This document shows, in pieces, positions 1 to 8,474 of a DNA stretch of 64,000 nucleotides. The DNA comes from Rhizobium mongolense subsp. loessense (GTDB lineage Bacteria > Pseudomonadota > Alphaproteobacteria > Rhizobiales > Rhizobiaceae): NCBI RefSeq assembly GCF_900099775.1, contig NZ_FMTM01000011.1, forward strand, positions 62,001-126,000, written 5' to 3'. The position numbers were made by a program, and so were the translations under genes. Within the stretch, counting starts at the first letter, position 1; each line of letters begins with the position of its first letter. The notes under the pieces were generated by a model. That model was not told the origin of the DNA. It saw only the letters and a list, made by a program, of their open reading frames with translations, and made no database searches.

Positions 1-893
1 ACGTTCGCCTTGGAACCTATCAGGACCGCATCTACGGCCTGCCTCTCTCCGTCGAGACATCGGTCTTCGCCTGGAACAAGGATCTCTACAAGAAGGCCGG
101 TCTCGACCCGGAAAAGGCACCGGCAACGTGGGACGAGATCACCGCCAATGCGGAAAAGATCCGCGGGCTCGGCGACGACACCTACGGCTTTTATTTCTCC
201 GGGGGCGGCTGTGGTGGCTGCATGATATTCACCTTCACGCCGCTCGTGTGGGGTGCCGGCGCAGATATCCTGTCGGCCGACAGCAAGACAGCAACGCTCG
301 ATACCCCGCAGATGCGCAAGGCCGTCGATATCTATCGCAACATGGTCAAGAAGGACCTCGTGCCGGCGGGAGCCGCAAGCGACAACGGCGCGAACTTCCT
401 CACCTTCACCAATGGCAAAATCGGTCAGCAGAGCCTCGGCGCTTTTGCCATCGGCACGCTTGTGACCGAACATCCGGACATCAACTTCGGGGTCACACTC
501 ATTCCCGGCGTCGACGGAAAGCCCTCCTCCTTCGCCGGTGGCGATAATTTCGTCATCACCAAGGGCACGAAGAAGATCGACGCAGTGAAGGAATTCCTCG
601 AATACGTCTACTCAGTCGATGGCCAGAAGGTCATGGCGAAATACGGCAGCCTGCCAACGCGCGGCGATATCGCCGAGAAAGTACTGGAAGGGCTCGATCC
701 GCGCATGCAGGTCGGCCTCAAGGCCATTGGTGTTGCCAAGACACCCTATACGCTGCAGTTCAACGATCTGATCAACAGCGCCAACGGCCCTTGGGCCAGC
801 TTCACCAATGCCGCGATCTTCGGCGACGATGTCGACGGCGCTTTTTCAAGCGCCCAGTCGGAAATGCAATCGATCATAGACAGCGGCCAATAA
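1..893 (+). CDS. Sugar ABC transporter substrate-binding protein (5' end outside window)
   Basis: This is the C-terminal ~296 residues of a family 1 extracellular solute-binding protein, open from base 3 to a TAA at 891-893. It should bind an (oligo)saccharide in the periplasm and deliver it to the two permeases that follow. The visible part has typical family features: a Trp-Asn-Lys-Asp-Leu-Tyr-Lys-Lys-Ala-Gly stretch, a Thr-Trp-Asp-Glu segment, and a late Gly-Gly-Asp-Asn-Phe-Val-Ile block. The N-terminus and signal peptide lie upstream of the window. It leads an operon with two permeases, a GH127 arabinofuranosidase and an ATPase, so an arabinose-containing glycoside is the likely ligand; that ligand is inferred from context only. 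Confidence 0.9.
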   Translation, partial: VRLGTYQDRIYGLPLSVETSVFAWNKDLYKKAGLDPEKAPATWDEITANAEKIRGLGDDTYGFYFSGGGCGGCMIFTFTPLVWGAGADILSADSKTATLDTPQMRKAVDIYRNMVKKDLVPAGAASDNGANFLTFTNGKIGQQSLGAFAIGTLVTEHPDINFGVTLIPGVDGKPSSFAGGDNFVITKGTKKIDAVKEFLEYVYSVDGQKVMAKYGSLPTRGDIAEKVLEGLDPRMQVGLKAIGVAKTPYTLQFNDLINSANGPWASFTNAAIFGDDVDGAFSSAQSEMQSIIDSGQ

Positions 894-895
894 TC

Positions 896-921
896 CTCTC
901 CCGGCCGCCGGCCGGGAAGAG
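896..921 (+). promoter_or_regulatory. GC-rich hairpin between binding-protein and permease genes
   Basis: Two bases after the binding-protein stop codon lies a near-perfect hairpin: CCCGGCC (900-906), a 3-base loop, GGCCGGG (910-916). The stem is extended outward by CTCT/AGAG with one bulged A. No T-run follows, so it is not a classical terminator. In ABC operons such hairpins commonly protect the upstream binding-protein mRNA from 3' decay, or partly stop transcription, so that more binding protein than permease is made. That role is inferred. Confidence 0.6.
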
Positions 922-967
922 TGGCAGCTTCCCGGCCAACCCCAACGACAGATACGGAGCGTTCTCG

Positions 968-1882
968 ATGACAGGTTCAGGCTTACGGCGCCAATCTTGC
1001 GCGCGCAGGCGTCGGAGATCGCAATGGCGCGGCCTTGCCTATATCGCGCCGGCCATGGCGCTCGTTATCGTCTTCTTCATCATGCCGGTGCTTTTCACCG
1101 GATGGATGAGCCTTCACAACTGGCCGCTGATGGGCGCATCGCGCTGGATCGGATTCAACAACTATTTTCGCATGTATAACGACAGCCGCTTCATAACAGC
1201 GCTGAATTTTACGGCCTATTATACCGTGATCGTCACGATCGCGATCTTTTCGGTCGCCTTTCCGCTCGCGATCTTCGTCGAGAAAGAGCGGCAGTTTGTC
1301 AGCGCCTACCGCACGGTCATCTTCCTGCCCGTGGTCGTCGGTCTTGCGACGGCCTCGCTGCTTTGGGTTTGGCTCGCCAATGTCGACAGCGGTTTCATCG
1401 GTCCCGCCTTGAAAAGCCTCGGCCTCGTGGCAAAGAGCCCCAACCTGCTCGCGACTTTCGACACGGCGTTTCTGACGATTGTCGTGATGGTGGTCTGGAA
1501 GATTGCAGGCTTCACCATGATCATCCTCTTGACCGGACTTCAAGCTATTCCCGCCGAACTCACCGAGGCGGCCCGCATCGATGGCGCCGGGCGTTGGCAA
1601 CGCTTCGTGCACCTGACACTGCCGCTGATGCGCAAGACGATCGCACTGGCGCTGATCGTCTCCGTCACCGGGTCGATCCTCGCCTTTGACCAGTTCTACA
1701 TCATGACGGCCGGCGGACCGCAGAACAAGATGATCTCGGTCGTCTACTACATCTTCAATCAGTCCTTCGTGTCCTTCAATCTCGGCTATGGCGCAGCGCT
1801 CTCGATCGTGCTTCTCGCGATCCTGGTGGCGATCAGCATCGTGCAGCTCTGGCTGCTCCGTGTCGGAGAGGACCACCCATGA
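968..1882 (+). CDS. Sugar ABC transporter permease, MalF-like
   Basis: A 304-residue inner-membrane permease of the CUT1 (carbohydrate uptake) type. About six hydrophobic segments are visible, beginning with the one containing ALVIVFFIMPVLFTGWM. The cytoplasmic loop that docks the ATPase is present as EAARIDGAGRWQRFVHLTLP, a good match to the EAA motif. I chose ATG 968, just before an Arg-rich N-terminus; the frame stays open upstream but that part overlaps the preceding gene. The stop overlaps the next start (ATGA at 1879-1882), indicating translational coupling with the second permease. Sugar specificity cannot be read from a permease; the neighbouring GH127 enzyme points to arabinofuranosides. 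Confidence 0.92.
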   Translation: MTGSGLRRQSCARRRRRSQWRGLAYIAPAMALVIVFFIMPVLFTGWMSLHNWPLMGASRWIGFNNYFRMYNDSRFITALNFTAYYTVIVTIAIFSVAFPLAIFVEKERQFVSAYRTVIFLPVVVGLATASLLWVWLANVDSGFIGPALKSLGLVAKSPNLLATFDTAFLTIVVMVVWKIAGFTMIILLTGLQAIPAELTEAARIDGAGRWQRFVHLTLPLMRKTIALALIVSVTGSILAFDQFYIMTAGGPQNKMISVVYYIFNQSFVSFNLGYGAALSIVLLAILVAISIVQLWLLRVGEDHP

Positions 1883-2742
1883 TTTCGGCGAAGGAACAAC
1901 GCGCACGAAGGCGCTTGCGCTCGAAGTCGGCCTATCACTTGACCGGCATCGCCATCGCGATCTTCTTTCTGGCGCCTTTCGCCGTCACGCTGCTTGCCTC
2001 GTTCCGACACGGAACCGAAGCGAGCCTGCCGCCCCTGCCGCCATGGCCGACCGCGGGAATAAGTTTCGATTCCTACAGATTGCTGGATACCTTCGGCGCC
2101 GGCATCTGGCGGCATATGATCAATTCGCTGCTCGTTTCCCTTGCGACCGTGGTGCTCACGGTTGCAGTCAGCCTGCTTGCGGGCTACGGATTTTCGCGTT
2201 ACCGCTTTCCTCTGAAGAACGTGCTCTTCGTGCTGATCATCACGACACTGATGATCCCGTTCCAGTCGATCCTGACGCCGCTTTTCATCATCCTTGCAAA
2301 GCTCGGGCTCAACAATTCGCTTCTTGGGCTGACGCTGGTCTATGTGACGCTTCAGCTACCCTTTTCCGTCTTCATGATGCGAAATGCTTTCGACGCCGTG
2401 CCGAAGGAGATCGAGGAGGCTGCGCGCATCGACGGCGCCCGTGATTTAAAACTCCTCGCGCGCGTGCTGTTGCCCCTCGTCCTGCCGGGTGTCGCAACCG
2501 TCGCGATCTTTGCGTTCCTGAATGCCTGGAATGAGTTCCTGGCGGCACTTGTGCTGCTCTCCAGCAACGAGAAATACACCCTGCCGGTCCTCATGACGGC
2601 GGTGCGCGCCGGCCGCCTTGGCGCCATCAACTGGGGTGCTGTGCAGGCCGGTGTCGTCGTCATGACGATCCCCTGCCTCATCGTCTTCCTGCTTTTGCAA
2701 CGCTACTACTTGCGCGGGTTGATGGCCGGCGCGGTAAAATGA
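1879..2742 (+). CDS. Sugar ABC transporter permease, MalG-like
   Basis: A 287-residue second permease that pairs with the upstream MalF-like protein to form the CUT1 transmembrane channel. Hydrophobic helices are evident from residue ~20 (GIAIAIFFLAPFAVTLLASF) to the C-terminus. The EAA loop reads EEAARIDGARDLKLLARVLL. It begins inside the stop of the previous gene (ATGA overlap) and its own stop overlaps the start of the GH127 gene at 2739-2742. Both joints are typical of a tightly translated transport operon. Confidence 0.92.
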   Translation: MISAKEQRARRRLRSKSAYHLTGIAIAIFFLAPFAVTLLASFRHGTEASLPPLPPWPTAGISFDSYRLLDTFGAGIWRHMINSLLVSLATVVLTVAVSLLAGYGFSRYRFPLKNVLFVLIITTLMIPFQSILTPLFIILAKLGLNNSLLGLTLVYVTLQLPFSVFMMRNAFDAVPKEIEEAARIDGARDLKLLARVLLPLVLPGVATVAIFAFLNAWNEFLAALVLLSSNEKYTLPVLMTAVRAGRLGAINWGAVQAGVVVMTIPCLIVFLLLQRYYLRGLMAGAVK

Positions 2743-4694
2743 ACCCAGCTACAACGGATGAAGCCATGAACAAGCCAAAACGAGACCGCCAGTTCCGCCC
2801 CCTGCCCGTTCCAAGCGTCGAGCTTTACGGGGTCTTCGGGGACCGTCAGGATGCGATCTGCGAGTCCACGGCCGAGACACTTCTCGACCGCTGCGTGGAG
2901 GCGGGGATGCTGCGCGCGATCGATACCAGCCATCCGAGCCCCGGTGTCGTCATTCCAATTCAGCCCTGGGGCGGTACGACGCAGATGTTCTGGGACAGCG
3001 ACCTTGGAAAGTCGATCGAGACGGTTGCCTATTCGCTCTACCGCCGCCCCAATGCCCAACTTGAGGCGCGCGTCGACGAAATCATCGACATGTACGAGAA
3101 GCTGCAGGACGGGGACGGTTACCTGAATGCCTGGTTCCAACGTGTTCAGCCCGGTCGCCGCTGGACCAATCTGCGCGATCACCACGAGCTATACTGCGCC
3201 GGACATCTGATCGAGGGCGCCGTTGCCTATTATCAGGCGACGGGCAAGCGAAGGCTGCTCGACATCATGTGCCGGTATGCCGATTATATGATCAAGGTCT
3301 TCGGCCATGGCGAGGGCCAGATACCGGGCTATTGTGGCCATGAGGAGATCGAACTTGCGCTCGTGAAACTCGCGCGAGTGACAGGCGAGAAGAAGTATCT
3401 GGATCTCGCCAAGTATTTCATAGACGAGCGTGGCACAGAGCCGCATTTCTTCACAGAAGAGGCGATCCGCGATGGGCGCGATCCGGCAAATTTCATCCAG
3501 AAGACCTACGAATACAATCAGGCGCATCAACCAGTGCGCGCACAGAAGAAGGTGGTCGGCCATGCGGTGCGTGCGATGTATCTTTATTCCGGCATGGCCG
3601 ATATCGCCACGGAATATAACGACGATACGCTGACTGCAGCGCTCGAAATACTCTGGGACGACCTTACTACCAAGCAGATGTATATTACAGGCGGCATCGG
3701 CCCGGCCGCGGCAAATGAGGGCTTCACCGACTACTACGACTTGCCGAACGAAAGCGCCTATGCGGAAACCTGCGCTTCGGTCGGCCTCGTCTTCTGGGCA
3801 AGCCGCATGCTCGGCCGCGGCCCGAACCGCCGCTATGCCGACATCATGGAACAGGCGCTTTACAATGGCGCAATGGCCGGTATTTCGCTCGACGGCCGCA
3901 CGTTCTTCTATGAAAATCCACTTGAAAGTGCCGGCAAGCACCATCGCTGGATCTGGCATCATTGCCCGTGCTGCCCGCCGAATATTGCCCGCCTGCTTTC
4001 CTCCATCGGGTCGTATATGTATGCCGTTGCCGACAACGAGATCGCCGTCCATCTCTACGGAGAAAGCAAGGCGCATTTTGAAATCGGCGGCTCCAAGATC
4101 ACGCTCGCGCAGGAGACGCGCTATCCTTGGGATGGCGCCATATGTTTCGACATTGTAACGGAAAGGTCGGCGCGTTTCGCATTGTCGCTTCGTATCCCCG
4201 AATGGGCAAACGGCGTGGCGATCAAGGTGAATGGCGAGGCGCTTGATCTTTCATCCGTGATGCTCGACGGCTATGCCCGCATCGAGCGGGAATGGAAAAA
4301 CGGCGATCACGTCGATCTCGACATTCCTCTTGCGGCGCGCTCGCTCTTTGCCAATCCGCTCGTGCGCCAGGATGCCGGCCGCACCGCTTTGATGCGAGGA
4401 CCTCTGGTCTACTGCGTGGAGGCAACCGACAACGGCTCCGGCTTGAATGGAATCCGGCTCAATGGCGACGTTTCGAAAGCGACGACTTCCGAAGTCGCCG
4501 AGCTTCGTGGTGCCGTTGCTCTGGATGTGCCCGCAAGGCGCGATGAGGCCGATTGGGGCAGCGCCCTTTACAGGGCGTCGCCGCCACATGCACGCGAAAC
4601 GACTGCGCGCTTCGTGCCCTATCCGTTCTGGGACAATCGAGCGCCAGGTGAGATGCTTGTCTGGGTAAGAGCAGGTGAAGAACGCGGTGAGTAA
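2739..4694 (+). CDS. GH127 beta-L-arabinofuranosidase (DUF1680 family)
   Basis: A 651-residue cytoplasmic glycosidase with no signal peptide. GH127 enzymes such as Bifidobacterium HypBA1 are retaining beta-L-arabinofuranosidases with a Zn-bound Cys nucleophile. The key residues appear with HypBA1-like spacing: acid/base Glu327 (in AAANEGF), Zn ligands Glu343 and Cys345 (in YAETCASVG), and the Cys411-Cys412 pair (in HHCPCCPPN). Cys412 corresponds to the nucleophile position. The start at 2739 overlaps the permease stop; Met10 (2766) is an alternative. Sitting between permeases and ATPase, it probably hydrolyses the imported glycoside inside the cell. The family also contains members of other specificity, so the exact linkage is inferred. 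Confidence 0.88.
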   Translation: MNPATTDEAMNKPKRDRQFRPLPVPSVELYGVFGDRQDAICESTAETLLDRCVEAGMLRAIDTSHPSPGVVIPIQPWGGTTQMFWDSDLGKSIETVAYSLYRRPNAQLEARVDEIIDMYEKLQDGDGYLNAWFQRVQPGRRWTNLRDHHELYCAGHLIEGAVAYYQATGKRRLLDIMCRYADYMIKVFGHGEGQIPGYCGHEEIELALVKLARVTGEKKYLDLAKYFIDERGTEPHFFTEEAIRDGRDPANFIQKTYEYNQAHQPVRAQKKVVGHAVRAMYLYSGMADIATEYNDDTLTAALEILWDDLTTKQMYITGGIGPAAANEGFTDYYDLPNESAYAETCASVGLVFWASRMLGRGPNRRYADIMEQALYNGAMAGISLDGRTFFYENPLESAGKHHRWIWHHCPCCPPNIARLLSSIGSYMYAVADNEIAVHLYGESKAHFEIGGSKITLAQETRYPWDGAICFDIVTERSARFALSLRIPEWANGVAIKVNGEALDLSSVMLDGYARIEREWKNGDHVDLDIPLAARSLFANPLVRQDAGRTALMRGPLVYCVEATDNGSGLNGIRLNGDVSKATTSEVAELRGAVALDVPARRDEADWGSALYRASPPHARETTARFVPYPFWDNRAPGEMLVWVRAGEERGE

Positions 4695-5772
4695 ACTGGC
4701 TGACACTGGCGTCGTGCTGGCGGGCGTGCGCAAGAGTTTCGCCAGCCTCGATGTCATTCATGGCATCGACCTTGAAATTGCCGAAGGCTCCTTCGTTGTC
4801 TTCGTGGGACCCTCGGGCTGCGGAAAGTCGACGCTGCTTCGCATGATTGCCGGATTGGAAGAGGTCACCGACGGCGAGATCGAGATCAAGGGACGCAACG
4901 TCACCGATCTCGATCCCTCCGAGCGCGGCATTGCCATGGTGTTTCAGTCCTATGCGCTTTACCCGCACATGAGCGTACGCGAAAACCTCGCCTTCGCACT
5001 GAAGATGGCGAAAACGTCGGCAGCAGAGATCGAAGCACGTGTGAAGGCCACGTCCTCGATCTTGAAGATCGAGCACCTGCTCGACCGCAGGCCTGGACAA
5101 CTCTCCGGCGGTCAGCGCCAGCGCGTAGCGATCGGGCGGGCAATCGTGCGCAAGCCGGACGTGTTTTTATTCGACGAGCCGCTATCCAATCTCGATGCCG
5201 AATTGCGGGTCTCGATGCGCATCGAGATTGCTCGGCTGCATCGCGAACTCGGCAACACGATGATCTATGTGACGCATGACCAGACCGAGGCGATGACGCT
5301 TGCCGACAAGATCGTCGTTCTGCGCGATGGGCGTATCGAACAAGAAGGAACGCCGCGTGAAGTCTATGAGAACCCGGCCAATGTCTTCGTAGCGGGCTTC
5401 ATCGGCTCACCGCGGATGAATTTACTGCAAGCGACATGGTCGGGCGACGGCACAATCAGCATCGCCGGGACCGTCATTCCGGCGCCGATTGCACCTGGCA
5501 AGCTTTCAGCCGGCGACAGGCTTACATTCGGCATTCGCCCGGAGCACTTCATTGTCGCTGAAGCTGCGGCGCAGACGCTTAGAGCGCGCGTTGATTTCTT
5601 TGAGTACCTGGGCGGAACCCAGTACCTCTACTGCCAGCTCGATGATGGGCAGACCGTTACCGCTGAACACAGGTCTTCGCTCACAATCGAGGCCGGCTGC
5701 ACCGTCCATCTTGCAAGCGAGATGGCCAAGCGCCGCTTCTTCGATGCAGATGGGACGCGGCTTGCGGATTAA
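4675..5772 (+). CDS. Sugar ABC transporter ATP-binding protein (UgpC/MalK type)
   Basis: A 365-residue ATPase that should energise the importer encoded upstream. Motifs in order: Walker A GPSGCGKST (residues 45-53), Q-loop Gln near 91, signature LSGGQ (143-147), Walker B VFLFDEP (163-169), switch His201. A C-terminal TOBE/MalK-type regulatory region of about 120 residues follows, containing FGIRPEHF. The start is a GTG at 4675, overlapping the end of the GH127 gene by 20 bases; GTG 4687 is also possible. UgpC-family ATPases often serve several CUT1 importers, so it may also energise others. Confidence 0.93.
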   Translation: MKNAVSKLADTGVVLAGVRKSFASLDVIHGIDLEIAEGSFVVFVGPSGCGKSTLLRMIAGLEEVTDGEIEIKGRNVTDLDPSERGIAMVFQSYALYPHMSVRENLAFALKMAKTSAAEIEARVKATSSILKIEHLLDRRPGQLSGGQRQRVAIGRAIVRKPDVFLFDEPLSNLDAELRVSMRIEIARLHRELGNTMIYVTHDQTEAMTLADKIVVLRDGRIEQEGTPREVYENPANVFVAGFIGSPRMNLLQATWSGDGTISIAGTVIPAPIAPGKLSAGDRLTFGIRPEHFIVAEAAAQTLRARVDFFEYLGGTQYLYCQLDDGQTVTAEHRSSLTIEAGCTVHLASEMAKRRFFDADGTRLAD

Positions 5773-5780
5773 AAATCTTC

Positions 5781-5846
5781 TCTCGATCGAGACCGAAACC
5801 CGGCTCCGTGTGCATTTGCTCGATCTCGGAACAAAATTGCACACGG
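5781..5846. repeat. Palindrome and inverted repeat between converging operons
   Basis: TCTCGATCGAGA (5781-5792) is a perfect 12-base palindrome. Just downstream, CCGTGTGCA (5806-5814) is repeated in inverse as TGCACACGG (5838-5846) with a 23-base loop. The position after the + strand operon and facing the - strand operon would suit a transcription end. There is no T-run on either strand, so a terminator role is only a guess. Confidence 0.35.
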
Positions 5847-5933
5847 GGCAAGATTGATCCGCCGCACTTCCCCATTCGACCTTCACCAAGGCGCTGAAGT
5901 CCGTCAGCCTCACGCTTGATGACGTCGGCTCGC

Positions 5934-6167
5934 TCAACCTTTCTTTTGATGCTCGGTGTAGTCCTGGTACGCGGCGATGTCGGTGAAGTCGCCGAAAGCG
6001 GCGACATCGCGGGCGGCTACGGCACCCTCAACCAAATGGCTCACCGTCCACGGTGGCGGGCCATTCTTCAAACGTGGATACTCGATCAGTGACACACAAT
6101 CGGCAATCTTCGTGCCCGATATCGTTCCGGCACCATCAGGCGTCAGCCGCAGGTGTCGGCTCGCCAA
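5934..6167 (-). CDS. Small hypothetical ORF at the end of the flavin/peroxidase operon
   Basis: A 77-residue open frame beginning with TTG, overlapping the last 32 bases of the AhpD-like gene. The translated sequence has a balanced composition (for example EYPRLKNGPPPWTVSHL) rather than the Arg/Ser-rich look of a shadow frame. I do not recognise it. It could be the last gene of the operon or the remnant of a larger gene whose 3' part was lost. The unusual TTG start and the overlap keep confidence low. Confidence 0.35.
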   Translation of the reverse strand: MASRHLRLTPDGAGTISGTKIADCVSLIEYPRLKNGPPPWTVSHLVEGAVAARDVAAFGDFTDIAAYQDYTEHQKKG

Positions 6168-6747
6168 GCGAGAGCATCAGTCGGTTGGCCCAGTTGAAGA
6201 AAGCGGCACCATGGATGGCGTCGGCAATTTCCAGATCGTTCAGACCTTCGGACCGCAGCCGGGCAATCTCTTCTTCATTGAAGGCGGATGGAGTCGCCGT
6301 CAAAGCGACCGAAGCCTCGACGATTGCATTCCATCTGAGGCTGCCGAGGTCGGTATCTGTCCCTTCGTCGAGCAGGCGCTGAACATCGCTGGTGCGCTTG
6401 GAATAATGAGAGGCAAAACGGGAATGGACCGAGGCGCAGAAAATGCAGCCGTTCACCCGCGACGCGGCCGTCGCAGACAGCTCCCTATCGGCGCGTGGCA
6501 GACCCGCCGCCGTATTGTAGAAGATGTCCTTGTCGGTCTTCGTGCGAGCCTCCAGGATCTCCGGATCGCGTACAAGCAGCATGAAGTAGGCCGACTTGGC
6601 GCGCGACGGATCAACGAGCCCGGCCCAATGCCGATCTGTCAGTTCTTCTTCTACGAGCGGCGCCAGCCAGGGTGTCCAGCCAATCTCGGCCTGTGTGAAG
6701 ACGCTCGGGCGGTACTCGAGCTCAGGATGGATTGCAATCTCGGTCAT
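6136..6747 (-). CDS. Alkylhydroperoxidase domain protein, Avi_7169 family
   Basis: A 203-residue protein of the CMD/AhpD superfamily. The redox centre is visible as Cys101-Ile-Phe-Cys104 with His108 (GCIFCASVHSR), the AhpD pattern CxxCxxxH in which a dithiol reduces peroxides. It follows a second CMD-domain gene at 12 bases and a luciferase-like monooxygenase further upstream. From memory this arrangement matches the TIGR04030 (Avi_7169), TIGR04029 (Avi_7170) and TIGR04027 (KPN_01858) gene set. A role in consuming peroxide made by the flavin monooxygenase is plausible but inferred. Confidence 0.82.
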   Translation of the reverse strand: MTEIAIHPELEYRPSVFTQAEIGWTPWLAPLVEEELTDRHWAGLVDPSRAKSAYFMLLVRDPEILEARTKTDKDIFYNTAAGLPRADRELSATAASRVNGCIFCASVHSRFASHYSKRTSDVQRLLDEGTDTDLGSLRWNAIVEASVALTATPSAFNEEEIARLRSEGLNDLEIADAIHGAAFFNWANRLMLSLGEPTPAADA

Positions 6748-6759
6748 GTAATCGTCTCC

Positions 6760-7392
6760 TTATTCGGCTGCTGCCGAAGCAAGTGTCCCCTCGCCCGCCC
6801 TGGATAGCGCCGCAAGCCCCGTGATCACGCGAATCTGGAATGCAAGGAAGGAAACGATCTGCGAAAGCGTCACGATCGCCGTCGTGCTCCAACCGGCATC
6901 CAGCAATTTTTGCAAGGCAGCCGGAGAAGCCTCTCGCGGCCGGAAGACCAGCAGATGGCCGTGTTCAAGCGCCGCCGAAAGCTTAACTCCGAGAGCGACG
7001 CGTCCAAAATCGGATACCTCAAAGACCAGGCCCGACGTGTCTCCAACCGATAGGGGTCCCGCCGGATACTTGCCGTAGGGGCCATGCGTACGCCCCTTCT
7101 CGACCTCGGCTTTGACGGCTGCGGCAAGAGAAGCGCCGCCCGCCGTCTCGACGATCCCGGCCGTGTAGAATTCTGCTACCGCGCTTGCATCGTGCAATCC
7201 CGCAACGAAGGCCGCAACGGCAAACCTCTCCACCCGCAAGATGTCTCCTTCCTGTACTGGCTCGAAAAGTGCCAGATAGCTCTTTTGCGCATTTGCGCGT
7301 GTTTCAGGCCGTTCCGCACGAATGCGATCGACGAAGGATCCGGCGCGGATGCCGGCTAAGAGATCGATAACGTCTGGTGTCGAAGAGGCCAT
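6760..7392 (-). CDS. CMD domain protein, Avi_7170 family
   Basis: A 210-residue protein with carboxymuconolactone decarboxylase-like character that lacks the CxxC active site of its neighbour. It contains alternating helical segments, including an FVDRIRAERPETRANAQKS stretch near the N-terminus and a C-terminal IVSFLAFQIRVITGLAAL. In this conserved set it always pairs with the Avi_7169-type AhpD protein, and here they are 12 bases apart. A non-catalytic or heteromeric partner of the AhpD protein is my inference; no reaction can be assigned. Confidence 0.75.
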   Translation of the reverse strand: MASSTPDVIDLLAGIRAGSFVDRIRAERPETRANAQKSYLALFEPVQEGDILRVERFAVAAFVAGLHDASAVAEFYTAGIVETAGGASLAAAVKAEVEKGRTHGPYGKYPAGPLSVGDTSGLVFEVSDFGRVALGVKLSAALEHGHLLVFRPREASPAALQKLLDAGWSTTAIVTLSQIVSFLAFQIRVITGLAALSRAGEGTLASAAAE

Positions 7393-7424
7393 GGTCGTTA
7401 ACCTTTCTTGGGTAGCCGAAAATA

Positions 7425-8474
7425 TCAGGCGTTGGCTGCAAGGCGCCGCTCCTGATGAAGCGGAGCCTGGCCCGTCCAGCCAAGCGCCGGCGCCACCATG
7501 GTTGCCGTCAATTCCAACGAGCGCAGGATATGCTCTTGCGGCGGATCAACCGAATGCACCTGGAAGACGAGATCGGTCACTCTTAACAGCGCAGTATCGG
7601 CCTTCAGCGACGCAATCACGTCGTCCGGCGTCCCGACATGCACATCGAATGCCTTGATGAGGTTTTCGGTTGTCGTGCCTGCAATCTTATGACCGCTTGC
7701 GACAAAACGCTCGACGCTACGCTTGAGCCCGAGTTCGGCAAAATGCAGCGCCTCCTTCCGGTCATCGGCGACAAAGAGGCTGCGGGAACCAAGAATGCGC
7801 GGCGCGCGGCGATCGGGCAGCGCTCCGAGATAGGTATCGATGATCGGATTTTGCAATTCCCAAAGCTCGGCAGACGGGGCTTCAAGCGGACGCGGCTGCG
7901 TCCGCGAAAGCATGAGACCATCACCATCACGACCAGCACGCTCACCGCCGTCGACGGAAAACGTCGCCTGCCACACATGATCAAGCAAGTGCGGCGCATC
8001 TGGATAGAGGCGGTTGCCGCCTTCCAGCTCGCGGCCGGCCCAGGCATCGCGCACCATCGCAAGGCTTCTGGCATAGACCTGGCCGCGATCGGCACTTTGC
8101 AGGCCGAACGGCAGGAAGGCTAAAGGCGTGCCGCCCGTGCCGAATCCGATTTCAAGCCGGCCATTCGAAATAATATCGAGAACCGCCGTGTCCTCCGCAA
8201 CACGAATCGCATTCTCCATCGGAAGCGTGATCACGCCTGTTCCGAGCCGGATACGCGATGTTCGCGCCGCAAGTTCGGCAAGAAGGATAAGGGGTGAAGG
8301 AAGCCCCCCTTCTTCGCCATTGAAGTGATGTTGGGCAATCCAGGCGCTATCGAATCCGAGCTTTTCCGCATGGACGATCTGCTCGGCAACCAGCCGGTAG
8401 CGGGTTGCCGGATCGGCCTGGTCGAGTACCCGGCTGAAAAAGCCGAGACGCTTCGGCTGGACTGGATATCTCAT
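7425..8474 (-). CDS. FMN-dependent luciferase-like monooxygenase, KPN_01858 family
   Basis: A 349-residue bacterial-luciferase-fold protein. The N-terminus (KRLGFFSRVLDQ), the FDSAWIAQHHF segment near residue 40, and ARTSRIRLGTGVITLP near residue 70-85 are characteristic of LLM flavin oxidoreductases that use reduced FMN and O2. It overlaps the ABC ATPase gene by ATGA (8471-8474), so the oxygenase and importer are co-translated. The imported compound is likely its substrate, analogous to alkanesulfonate or dibenzothiophene-type systems, but the substrate is unknown. Confidence 0.85.
   Translation of the reverse strand: MRYPVQPKRLGFFSRVLDQADPATRYRLVAEQIVHAEKLGFDSAWIAQHHFNGEEGGLPSPLILLAELAARTSRIRLGTGVITLPMENAIRVAEDTAVLDIISNGRLEIGFGTGGTPLAFLPFGLQSADRGQVYARSLAMVRDAWAGRELEGGNRLYPDAPHLLDHVWQATFSVDGGERAGRDGDGLMLSRTQPRPLEAPSAELWELQNPIIDTYLGALPDRRAPRILGSRSLFVADDRKEALHFAELGLKRSVERFVASGHKIAGTTTENLIKAFDVHVGTPDDVIASLKADTALLRVTDLVFQVHSVDPPQEHILRSLELTATMVAPALGWTGQAPLHQERRLAANA

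Noticed and set aside
983..1906. 307-residue open frame opposite the permease gene
   Set aside because: Rich in Arg, Asp and His with no family pattern; it mirrors the EAA-containing permease on the + strand.
5977..6807. 276-residue + strand frame over the AhpD-like gene
   Set aside because: The - strand carries the clear CxxCxxxH peroxidase motif; the + strand sequence has no recognisable domain.
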